Assembly: GCA_041650805.1 (NCBI GenBank)
Contig: JBAZKM010000014.1
Coordinates: 1 to 40,601, forward strand
Reading direction: 5' to 3'
DNA from: Candidatus Omnitrophota bacterium
GTDB lineage: Bacteria > Omnitrophota > Gorgyraeia > 2-01-FULL-45-10
DNA length: 40,601 bases
Under the pieces are notes generated by a model. That model was given only the letters and a program-made list of their open reading frames with translations, was not told the DNA's origin and ran no database searches. This document shows positions 34,015 to 40,601 of the stretch, one piece after another. Made by a program: the position numbers and the translations under genes. Every line of letters starts with the position of its first letter. Position 1 is the first letter of the stretch.

Positions 34015-34893
34015 ATGAACCCATTTAATACGGTGATATCGGCATCTCTGCTGCTGGCCGCGGTATCGCTCACTCCCGCAGCCGCGGCAGAGAGAGACGC
34101 CGGCGGGGCGGCGGCCAAAGAGGTGAGCTTCGAAGAGTCCGAGGCCTACGGCCCGTACACAAAGGGCCTCTCTTATATAAAGGAGGGGCGGTGCGACGAA
34201 GCCATAAAGGAATATTCCAGGGCGCTGGAGCTGTCCCCGGATAATTACCTTGTCTACAGCGCCCTCGGGTACGCCTGCTTCTATTCCGGGAAATTCACGC
34301 CGGCCCTTGAATCCTTCAGGAAGGCCATGTTTCTAAAGCCCGACTATGCGGATGCCGTAAGGGGTATAGCCTGCGTCTACATGGGTCTGGGGCAGGAGAA
34401 CGAAGCGGCCGTATATTTTATGAAGGCGATAAAGATGGACCCTGCCGTCATCTCGCCTTATATGGCGCTGGGGACTATATATAACAATAAAAAACGTTTT
34501 GACGAGGCCATCCCGCTCTTCAATAAGGTCATAGAGGCCTCGCCCAATCTCAATACCGCCTATTTTGAATTGGCCCGCGCGTACCAGGCGACAGGCAGGA
34601 TCGATCCGGCGGTGAGCAATTATGAGAAATTCATATCGCTCACCCCGACCATACGAAAAGCTTATCTGCCGCTTGCGGCGTGTTACGCCTCCAGGGGGGA
34701 TTACAGGAACGCATTCCGGTGCGCCTCCACCGCCAGGCAGCTGGATATGACGGACCCGGAAGCGAAAAAGGTGATGCGTTCCATGTACTACAGGATAAAA
34801 AGGGAGAAAGAGGAGGCCAGGGAGAAGGCCGCAAGGGAGGAGGCGGCAAAAAAGAAGAAGGCCGGAAAGGAGGCGCCGGTCAAAAAGCGATAG
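34015..34893 (+). CDS. Exported TPR protein
   Basis: This 292-residue protein has a signal peptide of about 24 residues ending in AAAA. Six consecutive tetratricopeptide repeats occupy about 45-250, with typical A-x-x-x-Y-x-x-A-L-x-L-x-P-x-N-style units. The C-terminus is a Lys/Glu/Ala-rich charged helix. TPR proteins with signal peptides often act as pilotins or assembly scaffolds in pilus and type II secretion loci; this role is inferred from position only. The 3' end overlaps the convergent minus-strand gene by 14 bases. No terminator is visible between them. Confidence 0.85.
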   Translation: MNPFNTVISASLLLAAVSLTPAAAAERDAGGAAAKEVSFEESEAYGPYTKGLSYIKEGRCDEAIKEYSRALELSPDNYLVYSALGYACFYSGKFTPALESFRKAMFLKPDYADAVRGIACVYMGLGQENEAAVYFMKAIKMDPAVISPYMALGTIYNNKKRFDEAIPLFNKVIEASPNLNTAYFELARAYQATGRIDPAVSNYEKFISLTPTIRKAYLPLAACYASRGDYRNAFRCASTARQLDMTDPEAKKVMRSMYYRIKREKEEAREKAAREEAAKKKKAGKEAPVKKR

Positions 34894-35251
34894 GCCTGTC
34901 GTGTTCCAGCACAGTTATGCTTATCGCCTCCGGGTTTCCTTTCTTTTTGTCATCGTAGTACTTCACTATTATGTGGTCCCCCTCGATCAGATCTACGACC
35001 CCGGCCTTTCGCAGGTCCCTGAATATCCTGCCTTTGCCCGTGACCACGACCACATTCTCGGGGACGTAGAAAGTCATCTTATCTTCCGCTATCTTGCCCG
35101 TGCTGTAGTACCACTTCAGGGCCAGCTTCGAGCCGGCGAAATCTATCCCGCATATCTTGCCCCGGACGTATCTTATCGGACGGTCCTTCGGTTCCTGGGA
35201 ATGGGATGAGACGGGCATCATAGATCCCGCGATGATCATCATGGATATCAA
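34880..35251 (-). CDS. Small exported beta-rich protein, unknown function (start uncertain)
   Basis: From TTG at 35251 the protein is 123 residues with a hydrophobic N-terminus (MMIIAGSMMPVSSHSQ), but it lacks the usual basic n-region. The in-frame residues just upstream (ISHAAKILISMM) would complete a good signal peptide, and a strong AGAGGAGGGG site sits just before them, yet only non-standard codons (ATC, ATA) are available there. The mature part (RYVRGKICGIDFAGSKLALK, then LIEGDHIIVKYYDD) resembles small OB-like DUF5666-type barrels. It forms an operon with the gene at 35284-35643. Confidence 0.65.
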   Translation of the reverse strand: MISMMIIAGSMMPVSSHSQEPKDRPIRYVRGKICGIDFAGSKLALKWYYSTGKIAEDKMTFYVPENVVVVTGKGRIFRDLRKAGVVDLIEGDHIIVKYYDDKKKGNPEAISITVLEHDRPIAF

Positions 35252-35283
35252 TATCTTTGCCGCGTGAGAGATAGCCCCTCCTC

Positions 35284-35643
35284 TTATTTCGAAGCCAGCC
35301 TGGGTTTCTGCATCTCGGATATCGTCTTTTTCAGGTCCTCCATATCTTTGCGCACGGACTCTATATCGTCATTCATCTTGGCCAGTATCGCGTCATACTC
35401 CGTGAACTTACGCGCCGCATACTCGCCTGAGCCTTCAATGATCCTGAGATCTCCTTCCCTGCGTATGGCGGTACCTTTAGGCAGGACCACTTTATAGGAT
35501 GGTTTCTTCCCGACCTGCTGTAGTTCCATGCCTTCGGGCACCTGTGTATTATAGGCGCCGTCTTCATCATCCACCTGCGCGCCTGCGGGTGGTGCGAAGG
35601 CGATCATTATTGCCGCAAGAATAAGAGAGACAGATCTTGTCAT
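35284..35643 (-). CDS. Exported coiled-coil protein, unknown function
   Basis: The start at 35643 (MTRSVSLILAAIMIAF) is chosen because AGGAGGAAG precedes it and it begins a normal signal peptide ending in AGAQ; the longer frame up to 35688 adds an unlikely leader. The mature protein is about 97 residues. A short beta-rich part (YKVVLPKGTAIRREGDLRIIE) is followed by a C-terminal coiled coil (ILAKMNDDIESVRKDMEDLK). No family was recognised. It is transcribed from the divergent promoter described separately. Confidence 0.75.
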   Translation of the reverse strand: MTRSVSLILAAIMIAFAPPAGAQVDDEDGAYNTQVPEGMELQQVGKKPSYKVVLPKGTAIRREGDLRIIEGSGEYAARKFTEYDAILAKMNDDIESVRKDMEDLKKTISEMQKPRLASK

Positions 35644-35666
35644 ATCTTCCTCCTGTTGATATATAA

Positions 35667-35695
35667 AATATACCATACTATGTGGCAATTTCCAA
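35667..35695 (-). promoter_or_regulatory. Putative sigma70-type promoter for the minus-strand gene pair
   Basis: Read on the minus strand, TTGGAA (35695-35690) and TATATT (35672-35667) are separated by 17 bases. Transcription would start near 35660, about 17 bases before the ATG at 35643, leaving room for the AGGAGG ribosome site. The -35 element overlaps the left arm of a palindrome. Confidence 0.55.
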
Positions 35696-35706
35696 TTTAG
35701 AATTGG
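35692..35706. promoter_or_regulatory. 15-bp palindrome between divergent promoters (possible operator)
   Basis: CCAATT-TAG-AATTGG is a perfect inverted repeat with six-base arms. Its two arms supply part of the -35 elements of both divergent promoters (35690-35695 minus, 35703-35708 plus). A dimeric regulator here could control both directions. No regulator gene is adjacent, and the site could be a chance palindrome. Confidence 0.4.
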
Positions 35707-35731
35707 TCATTTGACATCGAAATGCTATAAT
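35703..35731 (+). promoter_or_regulatory. Putative promoter giving a leaderless transcript
   Basis: TATAAT at 35726-35731 is a perfect -10. TTGGTC at 35703-35708 is 17 bases upstream and a weak -35. Initiation seven bases after the -10 would fall on the A of ATG 35738. No Shine-Dalgarno sequence precedes that ATG, which fits a leaderless mRNA. Confidence 0.5.
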
Positions 35732-35737
35732 AACAAC

Positions 35738-36295
35738 ATGGGCTACGCGCCGGCGTTGGAAAAGGCATGGAAAGAGCTGTCGGGCCTCGGTCTCCCCGCT
35801 GCCTCCACGGTAATGTTCCTGAACGGAGAATATGCGGTAGACCCTGTCTCGAAGATCGTGCTTTCCGTATCATGCAACGTCTCTGCCAAAGACCATTACA
35901 CCATCATAATATTGCATTATCTGATACATAAGCTGAGGATGGGGGAACTGCCGCCTCCTGCCGGGGAGTGGATCGACTTCAGGCAGATCGACGGCGGAGA
36001 GGGGTATTACGCGTCTTTCAAGAAGAGGACCATAGATGTCATAGCGCGTAAGTATGGCGAAAGGCCCGAGCAGCTGATGGAGGCAGCAAAGCGCCTGAAC
36101 GGTAAAGAGGCGGCACTTGGCGACATAGGGGTCGTTATAGAGGCCTTTCAGCGTGTCCCCGTCGGGCTTGTCTTCTGGAAAGGCGATGAGGAGTTCGCCC
36201 CGGAGGCGAACATACTTTTTGACAGGGGGATCACGTCCATACTCTGCACGGAAGATATCGTGGTGATGACAGAGATCATCGCGCATTCATTGTGA
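35738..36295 (+). CDS. DUF3786-like protein
   Basis: This 185-residue protein starts at ATG 35738 (MGYAPALEKAW). The longer frame from 35711 lies in the promoter and is unlikely. It is a cytoplasmic protein with no signal or membrane segment. The central W-I-D-F-R-Q-I-D-G-G-x-x-Y-x-x-x-F element and the C-terminal FWKGDEEFAPEANILFDRGI segment match my memory of DUF3786, whose function is unknown. It overlaps the DUF167 gene by four bases if that uses GTG 36292. No ribosome site is present, consistent with leaderless translation. Confidence 0.7.
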   Translation: MGYAPALEKAWKELSGLGLPAASTVMFLNGEYAVDPVSKIVLSVSCNVSAKDHYTIIILHYLIHKLRMGELPPPAGEWIDFRQIDGGEGYYASFKKRTIDVIARKYGERPEQLMEAAKRLNGKEAALGDIGVVIEAFQRVPVGLVFWKGDEEFAPEANILFDRGITSILCTEDIVVMTEIIAHSL

Positions 36296-36522
36296 GCGTT
36301 CCCATGAGGATAGCCGTAAAGGTCAAGCCGGGCTCAAAAGAAGATAGCGTCGAAAAGGTGAACGGCGCGGAGTTCATGGTCCGTGTGAAGGCGCCGGCAA
36401 GAGAAGGCAGGGCGAACGAGGCCGCCCTTGAGGTCCTGGCCGGATATTTCGGAGTCGCAAGATCCAGGGTGAGGATCGTCCGCGGCCTTTCCGGAAGGAA
36501 CAAAGTGATAGACATAATATAA
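36292..36522 (+). CDS. DUF167 / YggU family protein
   Basis: This is a 72- to 76-residue protein. IAVKVKPGSKEDSV, VRVKAPAREGRANEAALEVL and VRIVRGLSGRNKVI are the three conserved blocks of the YggU family, including the P-A-x-x-G-x-A-N-x-A motif. GTG 36292 overlaps the preceding stop (GTGA); ATG 36304 gives the more usual family N-terminus and is equally possible. The family is widespread, small and functionally unassigned. Confidence 0.9.
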   Translation: MSVPMRIAVKVKPGSKEDSVEKVNGAEFMVRVKAPAREGRANEAALEVLAGYFGVARSRVRIVRGLSGRNKVIDII

Positions 36523-36536
36523 AAAGGGAGAAAGAT

Positions 36537-36917
36537 ATGTACAGCGTAGAGGTCTCCAGTGCGGGGGATTACCTGTTCCGGGTGAAGGCGAATGACTATG
36601 AGTTCGAGGTGGATGCGAAGGGCAGGGGAGCCACCCCTCCGGATACGCTCCTGGCCTCTCTGGGTAGTTGCGTCGGTGTCTACATAAGGAAATATGCGGA
36701 AGGGGCGAGGCTGGCCATAGATGAATTCACCGTGAAGGTGAGCGGGGAACTGTGCAAGGAAGCGCCCGCCCGCTTTAAGACGATAGACGTGTCGGTCGGC
36801 CTTAGGGGCTCCGCCCTGGATGAGCGCCGGAGAAAGGCGCTCATCGAATTCATAAAGAATTGCCCGGTGCATAATACATTGAGATCGGACCCGGAAATAA
36901 AGATAAGGATAGAGTGA
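36537..36917 (+). CDS. OsmC/Ohr-family protein
   Basis: This 126-residue protein has C45 in LLASLGSCVGVYI and C109 in NCPVHNTL, the two redox cysteines of OsmC/Ohr proteins, which reduce organic or other peroxides. The segment RGATPPDTLLASLGSC is typical of the YhfA/OsmC-like branch. Length is normal. Ribosome site AAAGGGAGAAAG is upstream. It is followed by the radical SAM gene with overlapping stop and start (TGATG). Confidence 0.88.
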   Translation: MYSVEVSSAGDYLFRVKANDYEFEVDAKGRGATPPDTLLASLGSCVGVYIRKYAEGARLAIDEFTVKVSGELCKEAPARFKTIDVSVGLRGSALDERRRKALIEFIKNCPVHNTLRSDPEIKIRIE

Positions 36918-38047
36918 TGACCAGGAGGGAATTTCTGAGAAAGGCGTCTCTATTTTGCGCGGGGGCCGTATTCTCATCGGCTGCTATAGAGTCGCTGTTT
37001 AGATCGAAGGCGTCCGGAGACAAGACAGGCCCCGCGGGCCTGAAAGAAGCGATGTTCTATCGAAAGATAGACGACTCGACCGTCCAGTGTGAGCTCTGCC
37101 CCAGGGGGTGTACCCTATCGACCGGGCAGAGGAGCTTCTGCAGGGTCCGTGAGCCGAAGGACGGCGTGCTCTATGCCATGTCGTACGGCAAGGTATGCTC
37201 AGCCCACGTAGACCCTATCGAAAAGAAGCCGCTATTCCATTTTCTGCCCGGGACGAACGCCTTCTCCGTTTCTACGGCCGGTTGTAATTACCGCTGTAAG
37301 AGCTGCCAGAACTGGCAGATATCGCAATTCGCGCCGGAGGCGGTCTACAATGACTATCTCGAACCCTCCGATATCGTCGCGCAGTCGGTGCGGACAGGAT
37401 GCCCTACGATCGCGTATACATATACCGAGCCGGTGATATTCTATGAGTACATGCTAGACACCTCGAAACTGGCAAAGGGGAGGGGCCTTAGGAATATGTG
37501 CCACTCGAACGGTTCATTCAACCCGAAACCTCTCGAAGAGCTCTCTCTTTACATAGATGCGGCCAATATCGACCTGAAGGGGTTTTCCCAGGACTTTTAT
37601 TCAGATTTCGCCGCCGGCTACCTTGACAGGACGCTGGATAATCTCAAAATTTTAAAGAAGAACAGGGTGTGGCTTGAGATAACCAACCTCGTAGTTCCTA
37701 CCCTGAATGACGATATGGCGAAGATGAAAGATATGTGCGCCTGGATATGCGATGCCCTCGGCCCGGATGTGCCTCTGCACCTATCGCGTTTCTGGCCGAG
37801 CCACAAGTTGACGCACCTCTATCCGACCCCGCAGGAGACGCTCGAAAAGGCGAGAGAGACAGCCCTCGCTTCCGGCTTGCGCTATGTCTATATAGGGAAT
37901 GTTCCGGGGCTGGCCGCAGAGAACACCTATTGCCATAATTGCGGTAAGACGGTAATCGGCAGGAGCGGTTACACGATAACGGAAAAGCACATGAAGTCCG
38001 GCGCCTGCGAATGGTGCGGCACAAAGATACCGGGCGTCTGGGATTGA
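36917..38047 (+). CDS. amrS: AmmeMemoRadiSam-type radical SAM enzyme with Tat-like leader
   Basis: This 376-residue protein starts at ATG 36917; GTG 36914 adds one residue. The N-terminus TRREFLRKAS plus a hydrophobic stretch (LFCAGAVFSSAAI) is a good twin-arginine signal. A Cys pair in CELCPRGC and a further FCRVRE precede the radical SAM cluster C123-x3-C127-x2-C130 (CNYRCKSCQNW). The C-terminus has extra CHNC and CEWC cysteine pairs likely to hold metal. The SxSTAGCNYRC and GNVPG regions match the PflA-like enzyme of the AmmeMemoRadiSam system. No Memo or AMMECR1 homologue is in the window. The symbol follows the subfamily, not a proven role. Confidence 0.85.
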   Translation: MTRREFLRKASLFCAGAVFSSAAIESLFRSKASGDKTGPAGLKEAMFYRKIDDSTVQCELCPRGCTLSTGQRSFCRVREPKDGVLYAMSYGKVCSAHVDPIEKKPLFHFLPGTNAFSVSTAGCNYRCKSCQNWQISQFAPEAVYNDYLEPSDIVAQSVRTGCPTIAYTYTEPVIFYEYMLDTSKLAKGRGLRNMCHSNGSFNPKPLEELSLYIDAANIDLKGFSQDFYSDFAAGYLDRTLDNLKILKKNRVWLEITNLVVPTLNDDMAKMKDMCAWICDALGPDVPLHLSRFWPSHKLTHLYPTPQETLEKARETALASGLRYVYIGNVPGLAAENTYCHNCGKTVIGRSGYTITEKHMKSGACEWCGTKIPGVWD

Positions 38048-38068
38048 TATATTCCGGCAATTCCCCCA

Positions 38069-40315
38069 TTACCCTCTATTCATACTCACCGCAATAATGC
38101 TCGGTATCTTTACACATACAAGGATGGAGCAGACACCCGGTATCCCGACGAGAGGAACGAGCGCCGCGGAGACGAGCAGTGCGGCAAGCCACGAGCCGGC
38201 CAGGTCGAGCGCATAGAGCATACCTGCAGTATCGGCTGCACCTCTCCCGCGGAGCGCTATCCTGTTGGCCAGCGGGAACTCCGCCCCGACGAAAAAGCCG
38301 CTCGCGGCCAAGAGGACGAAGAACAGGATCGGCGTTTTGGCTGTGCCCGGGCCGGCCATGAAGAGACCAGCCACAAGGACGAAGGCAGCTGCGGAGAGCT
38401 CTGTAGCGGCAAGGCAGTCCATATCCCGCTTGATACGGGATAAAGAACGCGTCATCAGCCATCCTCCGAAGGCAAGCCCGGCCATGAATGATGCCATGAG
38501 CATCGCGATGTGCGAGAATAAAAATCCGTAAGAGGACTGGTAGGCGTAGATCAGTATAAGGTTCAGGCTCATGCCGACAAAGCCGGCGGTAAATATGGCG
38601 GCCCCGGAGGCAACGGCCTTGCGGTGTCTCCCGTACCGGCCGAGCGCCACGACGATCAGGCCGCAGATCAATACGGCAAAGAGCGAGTTATGCAGGGTTA
38701 TCTTGCCGAGATGGTCTTCCGCGGCCCGGAAGCGCGGGGAGGCCATGGTGTTCAGATAAGCGGCGGCGTAATACGCTGCAGCAGGGGATCTATCCGAATT
38801 CTTTATTAAGGGCTTCGCCTTTCCTACGGAACCGTAGAACCACTCCTGCCACTGTCTGTCGAGGCGGTCCGCGAGATAGGCCTTATTGAACGTCTTTGTC
38901 GATATCTTTCTCTCTTCCAGGCGTTGAAACAGGATATCCGGGGTGAGGGTTATCCCGCCTTTTGACGCGATGAATATATTGGAATATCCGGGTATGACAT
39001 TTACGCTGTACTGACCTTCCAATGCCGCCAGGACGGACGCGTTAAGATCGCGAAGCTCCGGCCCCAGGTAGCTGAGAGACCCCGGCAGGGAAAATACGAT
39101 GATGCCGTTCGTGCCAAGCACCCTGCCCGCCTCCTTGAAAAATTCCGTCGTGTAAAAACGGTTCATGGCCAGCGTGGATGGCGCGGGCAGGTTGACCATG
39201 ATAACGTCGTAATCTTCTTTCGTTATCTTAATGAAGTATCTGCCGTCGGTATATCTTATATCCAATCTGGCCTCGTCCAGCTCTCCGGCGGTAAGGGGCG
39301 TGGGGAAGTCATTCACCAGGCGTATGAGGGATGGGTCGAGCTCGACATATGAAAGTTTTTCTACGGGATATTTCAGTATCTCGTGTATCATCCCGCCGGC
39401 CCCGCCGCCTATGATGAGGACATCCTTTGGCGAGGCGTGGCTCAGCATGCCGAAATGCGCCAGGGCTTCGGTGGAGGCGATATCCGGAAGCGGCGTCGTT
39501 ATGATAGGGATGCCGTTACCGTAAAACGTGTATTGACCGGCGTTTCTGGTCAGGGCCAGGTTGCCGTAGACGGAATTCCGGTACGCGACCAGCTCCCGGC
39601 CTTTCCACTGGCCGGCGAGAGAGAGATCGTGGAGGGCCGAGGCGGGCCCGGATAGCGAGAAGATCGCGAGAGATGCACAGCAAGCCGCTCCTATCCAGAG
39701 CGGCGAGGACCCTCTGCCGCCCGGCCGTGTTTCATGTTTCAGGAGCGACGCGGCCGAAACCGCATTGGCGATCCCCACGACAGAGACGGCGGCGAATGAG
39801 TTCAGGAAGGTTATGAGATAATAGGTGATGACAGGGCCTCCTATCATGAAACCGGCAGACTCGACGGCGTATACGGTCCCGGCGGCCTCCTCAGCCCGCC
39901 CGGACGCCTCGTGTGCCATCCTGCAGCCGAAAGGGAATTGCATCCCGGTGAATATGCCGGCGCAGGCGGGTATGAGCAGGGAGGAGAGGAATACGGCGGA
40001 TATCCCGGCACCTTCGCCTACAGCGAGGCCAAGCATATTTTTCAGGACCCGTATGGTGAAGATGCATATGGGGAGATATGCGGCGATCAGGAGCTGTAAT
40101 ATGGAATATGCCAGGACAGGGCGGCTTATTTTGGCGGCAAGACGGCCCCCCAGGAGGCTGCCGAGCGCCACCAGCATTATCCAGTTGGCCAGTATGATGC
40201 CTATGGTGAGTTCGTTCCCGTTAAAGGAGACGAAGAATTCCCGGATCAGCAGTGTCTCGGCCGCCAGGGACGTGAAGCCCATGAGGAGGAAGGCGAATAT
40301 GAACCGCTTCTTCAT
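38069..40315 (-). CDS. Large membrane protein with spermidine-synthase-like domain
   Basis: This is a 748-residue protein. About seven membrane helices in the N-terminal third and about seven in the C-terminal quarter flank a soluble Rossmann domain (about 240-450). The two halves look related: GMQFPFGCRMA with GTVYAVESAGFMIGG in the first, and GAEFPLANRIA with GMLYALDLAGSWLAA in the second. The soluble part has VLIIGGGAGGMIHEIL and YVELDPSLI, the nucleotide-binding motifs of spermidine synthase and methyltransferases. The catalytic Asp position reads N375 in VNLPAPS instead of the usual D-x-x-D-P, so aminopropyl transfer is doubtful. Some members of this membrane-bound family are annotated only by similarity. 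The 3' end faces the radical SAM gene with 21 bases between. Confidence 0.8.
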   Translation of the reverse strand: MKKRFIFAFLLMGFTSLAAETLLIREFFVSFNGNELTIGIILANWIMLVALGSLLGGRLAAKISRPVLAYSILQLLIAAYLPICIFTIRVLKNMLGLAVGEGAGISAVFLSSLLIPACAGIFTGMQFPFGCRMAHEASGRAEEAAGTVYAVESAGFMIGGPVITYYLITFLNSFAAVSVVGIANAVSAASLLKHETRPGGRGSSPLWIGAACCASLAIFSLSGPASALHDLSLAGQWKGRELVAYRNSVYGNLALTRNAGQYTFYGNGIPIITTPLPDIASTEALAHFGMLSHASPKDVLIIGGGAGGMIHEILKYPVEKLSYVELDPSLIRLVNDFPTPLTAGELDEARLDIRYTDGRYFIKITKEDYDVIMVNLPAPSTLAMNRFYTTEFFKEAGRVLGTNGIIVFSLPGSLSYLGPELRDLNASVLAALEGQYSVNVIPGYSNIFIASKGGITLTPDILFQRLEERKISTKTFNKAYLADRLDRQWQEWFYGSVGKAKPLIKNSDRSPAAAYYAAAYLNTMASPRFRAAEDHLGKITLHNSLFAVLICGLIVVALGRYGRHRKAVASGAAIFTAGFVGMSLNLILIYAYQSSYGFLFSHIAMLMASFMAGLAFGGWLMTRSLSRIKRDMDCLAATELSAAAFVLVAGLFMAGPGTAKTPILFFVLLAASGFFVGAEFPLANRIALRGRGAADTAGMLYALDLAGSWLAALLVSAALVPLVGIPGVCSILVCVKIPSIIAVSMNRG

Positions 40316-40323
40316 ATGCCGTT

Positions 40324-40332
40324 ATTTTATCA
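40324..40332 (-). promoter_or_regulatory. Possible extended -10 element for the spermidine-synthase-like gene
   Basis: On the minus strand this reads TGATAAAAT, an extended -10 like the TGATATAAT before the b-delta gene. Transcription would begin about two bases before ATG 40315, another possible near-leaderless start. No convincing -35 or ribosome site is visible. Confidence 0.3.
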
Positions 40333-40429
40333 CATTGCGTAATCGCGATGGTAATGTAAATTTTTCGTCTCCACCCCTCAGGCGTTTACTTTTGTGCCCG
40401 CCTTCCGCTTGCCGCAAATTTGGATTAGC

Positions 40430-40455
40430 CCAAAATTTTACAGAGAAAATTTTGG
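40430..40455. repeat. Perfect 10-bp inverted repeat, 6-base loop
   Basis: CCAAAATTTT-ACAGAG-AAAATTTTGG. The stem is weak in G+C and is followed by ACTTTT rather than a clean T-run, so it is not a typical terminator. It is part of an AT-rich cluster of palindromes. Confidence 0.85.
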
Positions 40456-40475
40456 ACTTTTCCAGCAGATAGCAT

Positions 40476-40505
40476 ATCCAAATTTTGCTTTGTCAAAATT
40501 TGGAT
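40476..40505. repeat. Perfect 12-bp inverted repeat, 6-base loop
   Basis: ATCCAAATTTTG-CTTTGT-CAAAATTTGGAT. It shares the AAATTT core with the neighbouring hairpin and with an imperfect third copy at about 40508-40543. The sequence AAATTTGGATTAG also occurs as a direct repeat at 40416-40428 and 40496-40508. Confidence 0.85.
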
Positions 40506-40601
40506 TAGGCATCCAAATTTGCTGTCCCAAAATTTTGATGGCCGATGAACCTGGTTACAAGGAAAGCGATTGTCCAGTTTCATCGTCCGTTCTGTATCGC
40601 A

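Larger units (their letters stand above)
40316..40601. other. Non-coding AT-rich tail of the window
   Basis: This 286-base stretch holds no supported gene. It contains the nested inverted repeats listed separately and a possible -10 element for the minus-strand gene. Base composition is clearly richer in A/T than the rest of the window. A frame from ATG 40545 is open to the window edge (about 19 residues) but is too short to judge. Confidence 0.7.

Noticed and set aside
35711..35731. TTGACA at 35711 as the -35 of the DUF3786-like gene
   Set aside because: The spacer to TATAAT is only nine bases, too short for a sigma70 promoter. The weaker TTGGTC at 35703 has the right spacing.
39825..40472. 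215-codon plus-strand frame
   Set aside because: It is antisense to the N-terminal part of the well-supported membrane protein and runs into the repeat tail.
40430..40505. Rho-independent terminators or CRISPR repeats in the tail
   Set aside because: Stems are almost pure A/T without a clean T-run, and spacing is irregular with no repeat-spacer structure.
40425..40583. 52-residue minus-strand frame across the palindromic tail
   Set aside because: It is made mostly of translated AAATTT repeats and has no ribosome site or similarity to known proteins.

Overview
The window reads as a chromosomal segment of a diderm, probably uncultivated bacterium. The best guess is Candidatus Omnitrophota (formerly OP3). 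This rests on very heavy ATA use for isoleucine, a giant repetitive surface protein, and dense co-oriented operons with overlapping start and stop codons. The taxonomic call is inference from style and gene content; no rRNA gene is present to confirm it. No tRNA, rRNA, CRISPR array, transposase or phage gene was seen.

Region 1 (2-14284, +) is the 3' part of one giant gene. More than 4,750 residues lie in the window and the start is off the left edge. It encodes about 39 tandem Ig-like modules of roughly 100 residues with a Kre9/KNH-like signature, then a non-repetitive and partly helical membrane-proximal region, one transmembrane helix and a short basic tail. The modules form a higher-order repeat of ten modules (980 residues). 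The ectodomain is packed with N-x-S/T sequons, which stop abruptly about 440 residues before the C-terminus.

Region 2 (14284-19283, +) overlaps that gene by one base and encodes an F-type rotary ATPase in the order epsilon, c, b-delta fusion, alpha, gamma, beta. No subunit a is present in the cluster. Epsilon lacks its C-terminal helices, delta lacks its N-terminal bundle, and alpha lacks the N-terminal helix that normally binds that bundle. Catalytic residues in alpha and beta and the c-ring carboxylate are retained. A giant membrane-anchored surface protein coupled to a reduced F1-like motor is the most interesting candidate system here.

Region 3 (19286-34893, +) continues two bases after the ATPase. 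It encodes a type II secretion / type IV pilus-like machine: a free-standing MshEN-type domain, a GspE ATPase with a C-terminal PilZ domain, GspF, pseudopilins G, I/H-like, J and K, a GspL-like protein (PilM+PilN) and a GspM/PilO-like protein. Between gspF and gspG sits a block with a receiver protein, a probable outer-membrane barrel, a CHASE4/PAS histidine kinase and a periplasmic gluzincin metallopeptidase. Three exported proteins follow: a helical one, a small beta-rich one and a TPR protein. Secretin, GspC and prepilin peptidase genes are absent from the window.

Region 4 (34880-40601) changes orientation. Two small exported proteins on the minus strand are divergent from a DUF3786-like / DUF167 / OsmC / radical-SAM (AmmeMemoRadiSam type, with a Tat-like leader) operon. 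The two promoters share a 15-bp palindrome. A large minus-strand membrane protein with a spermidine-synthase-like domain follows. The window ends in an AT-rich non-coding tail with nested perfect inverted repeats.
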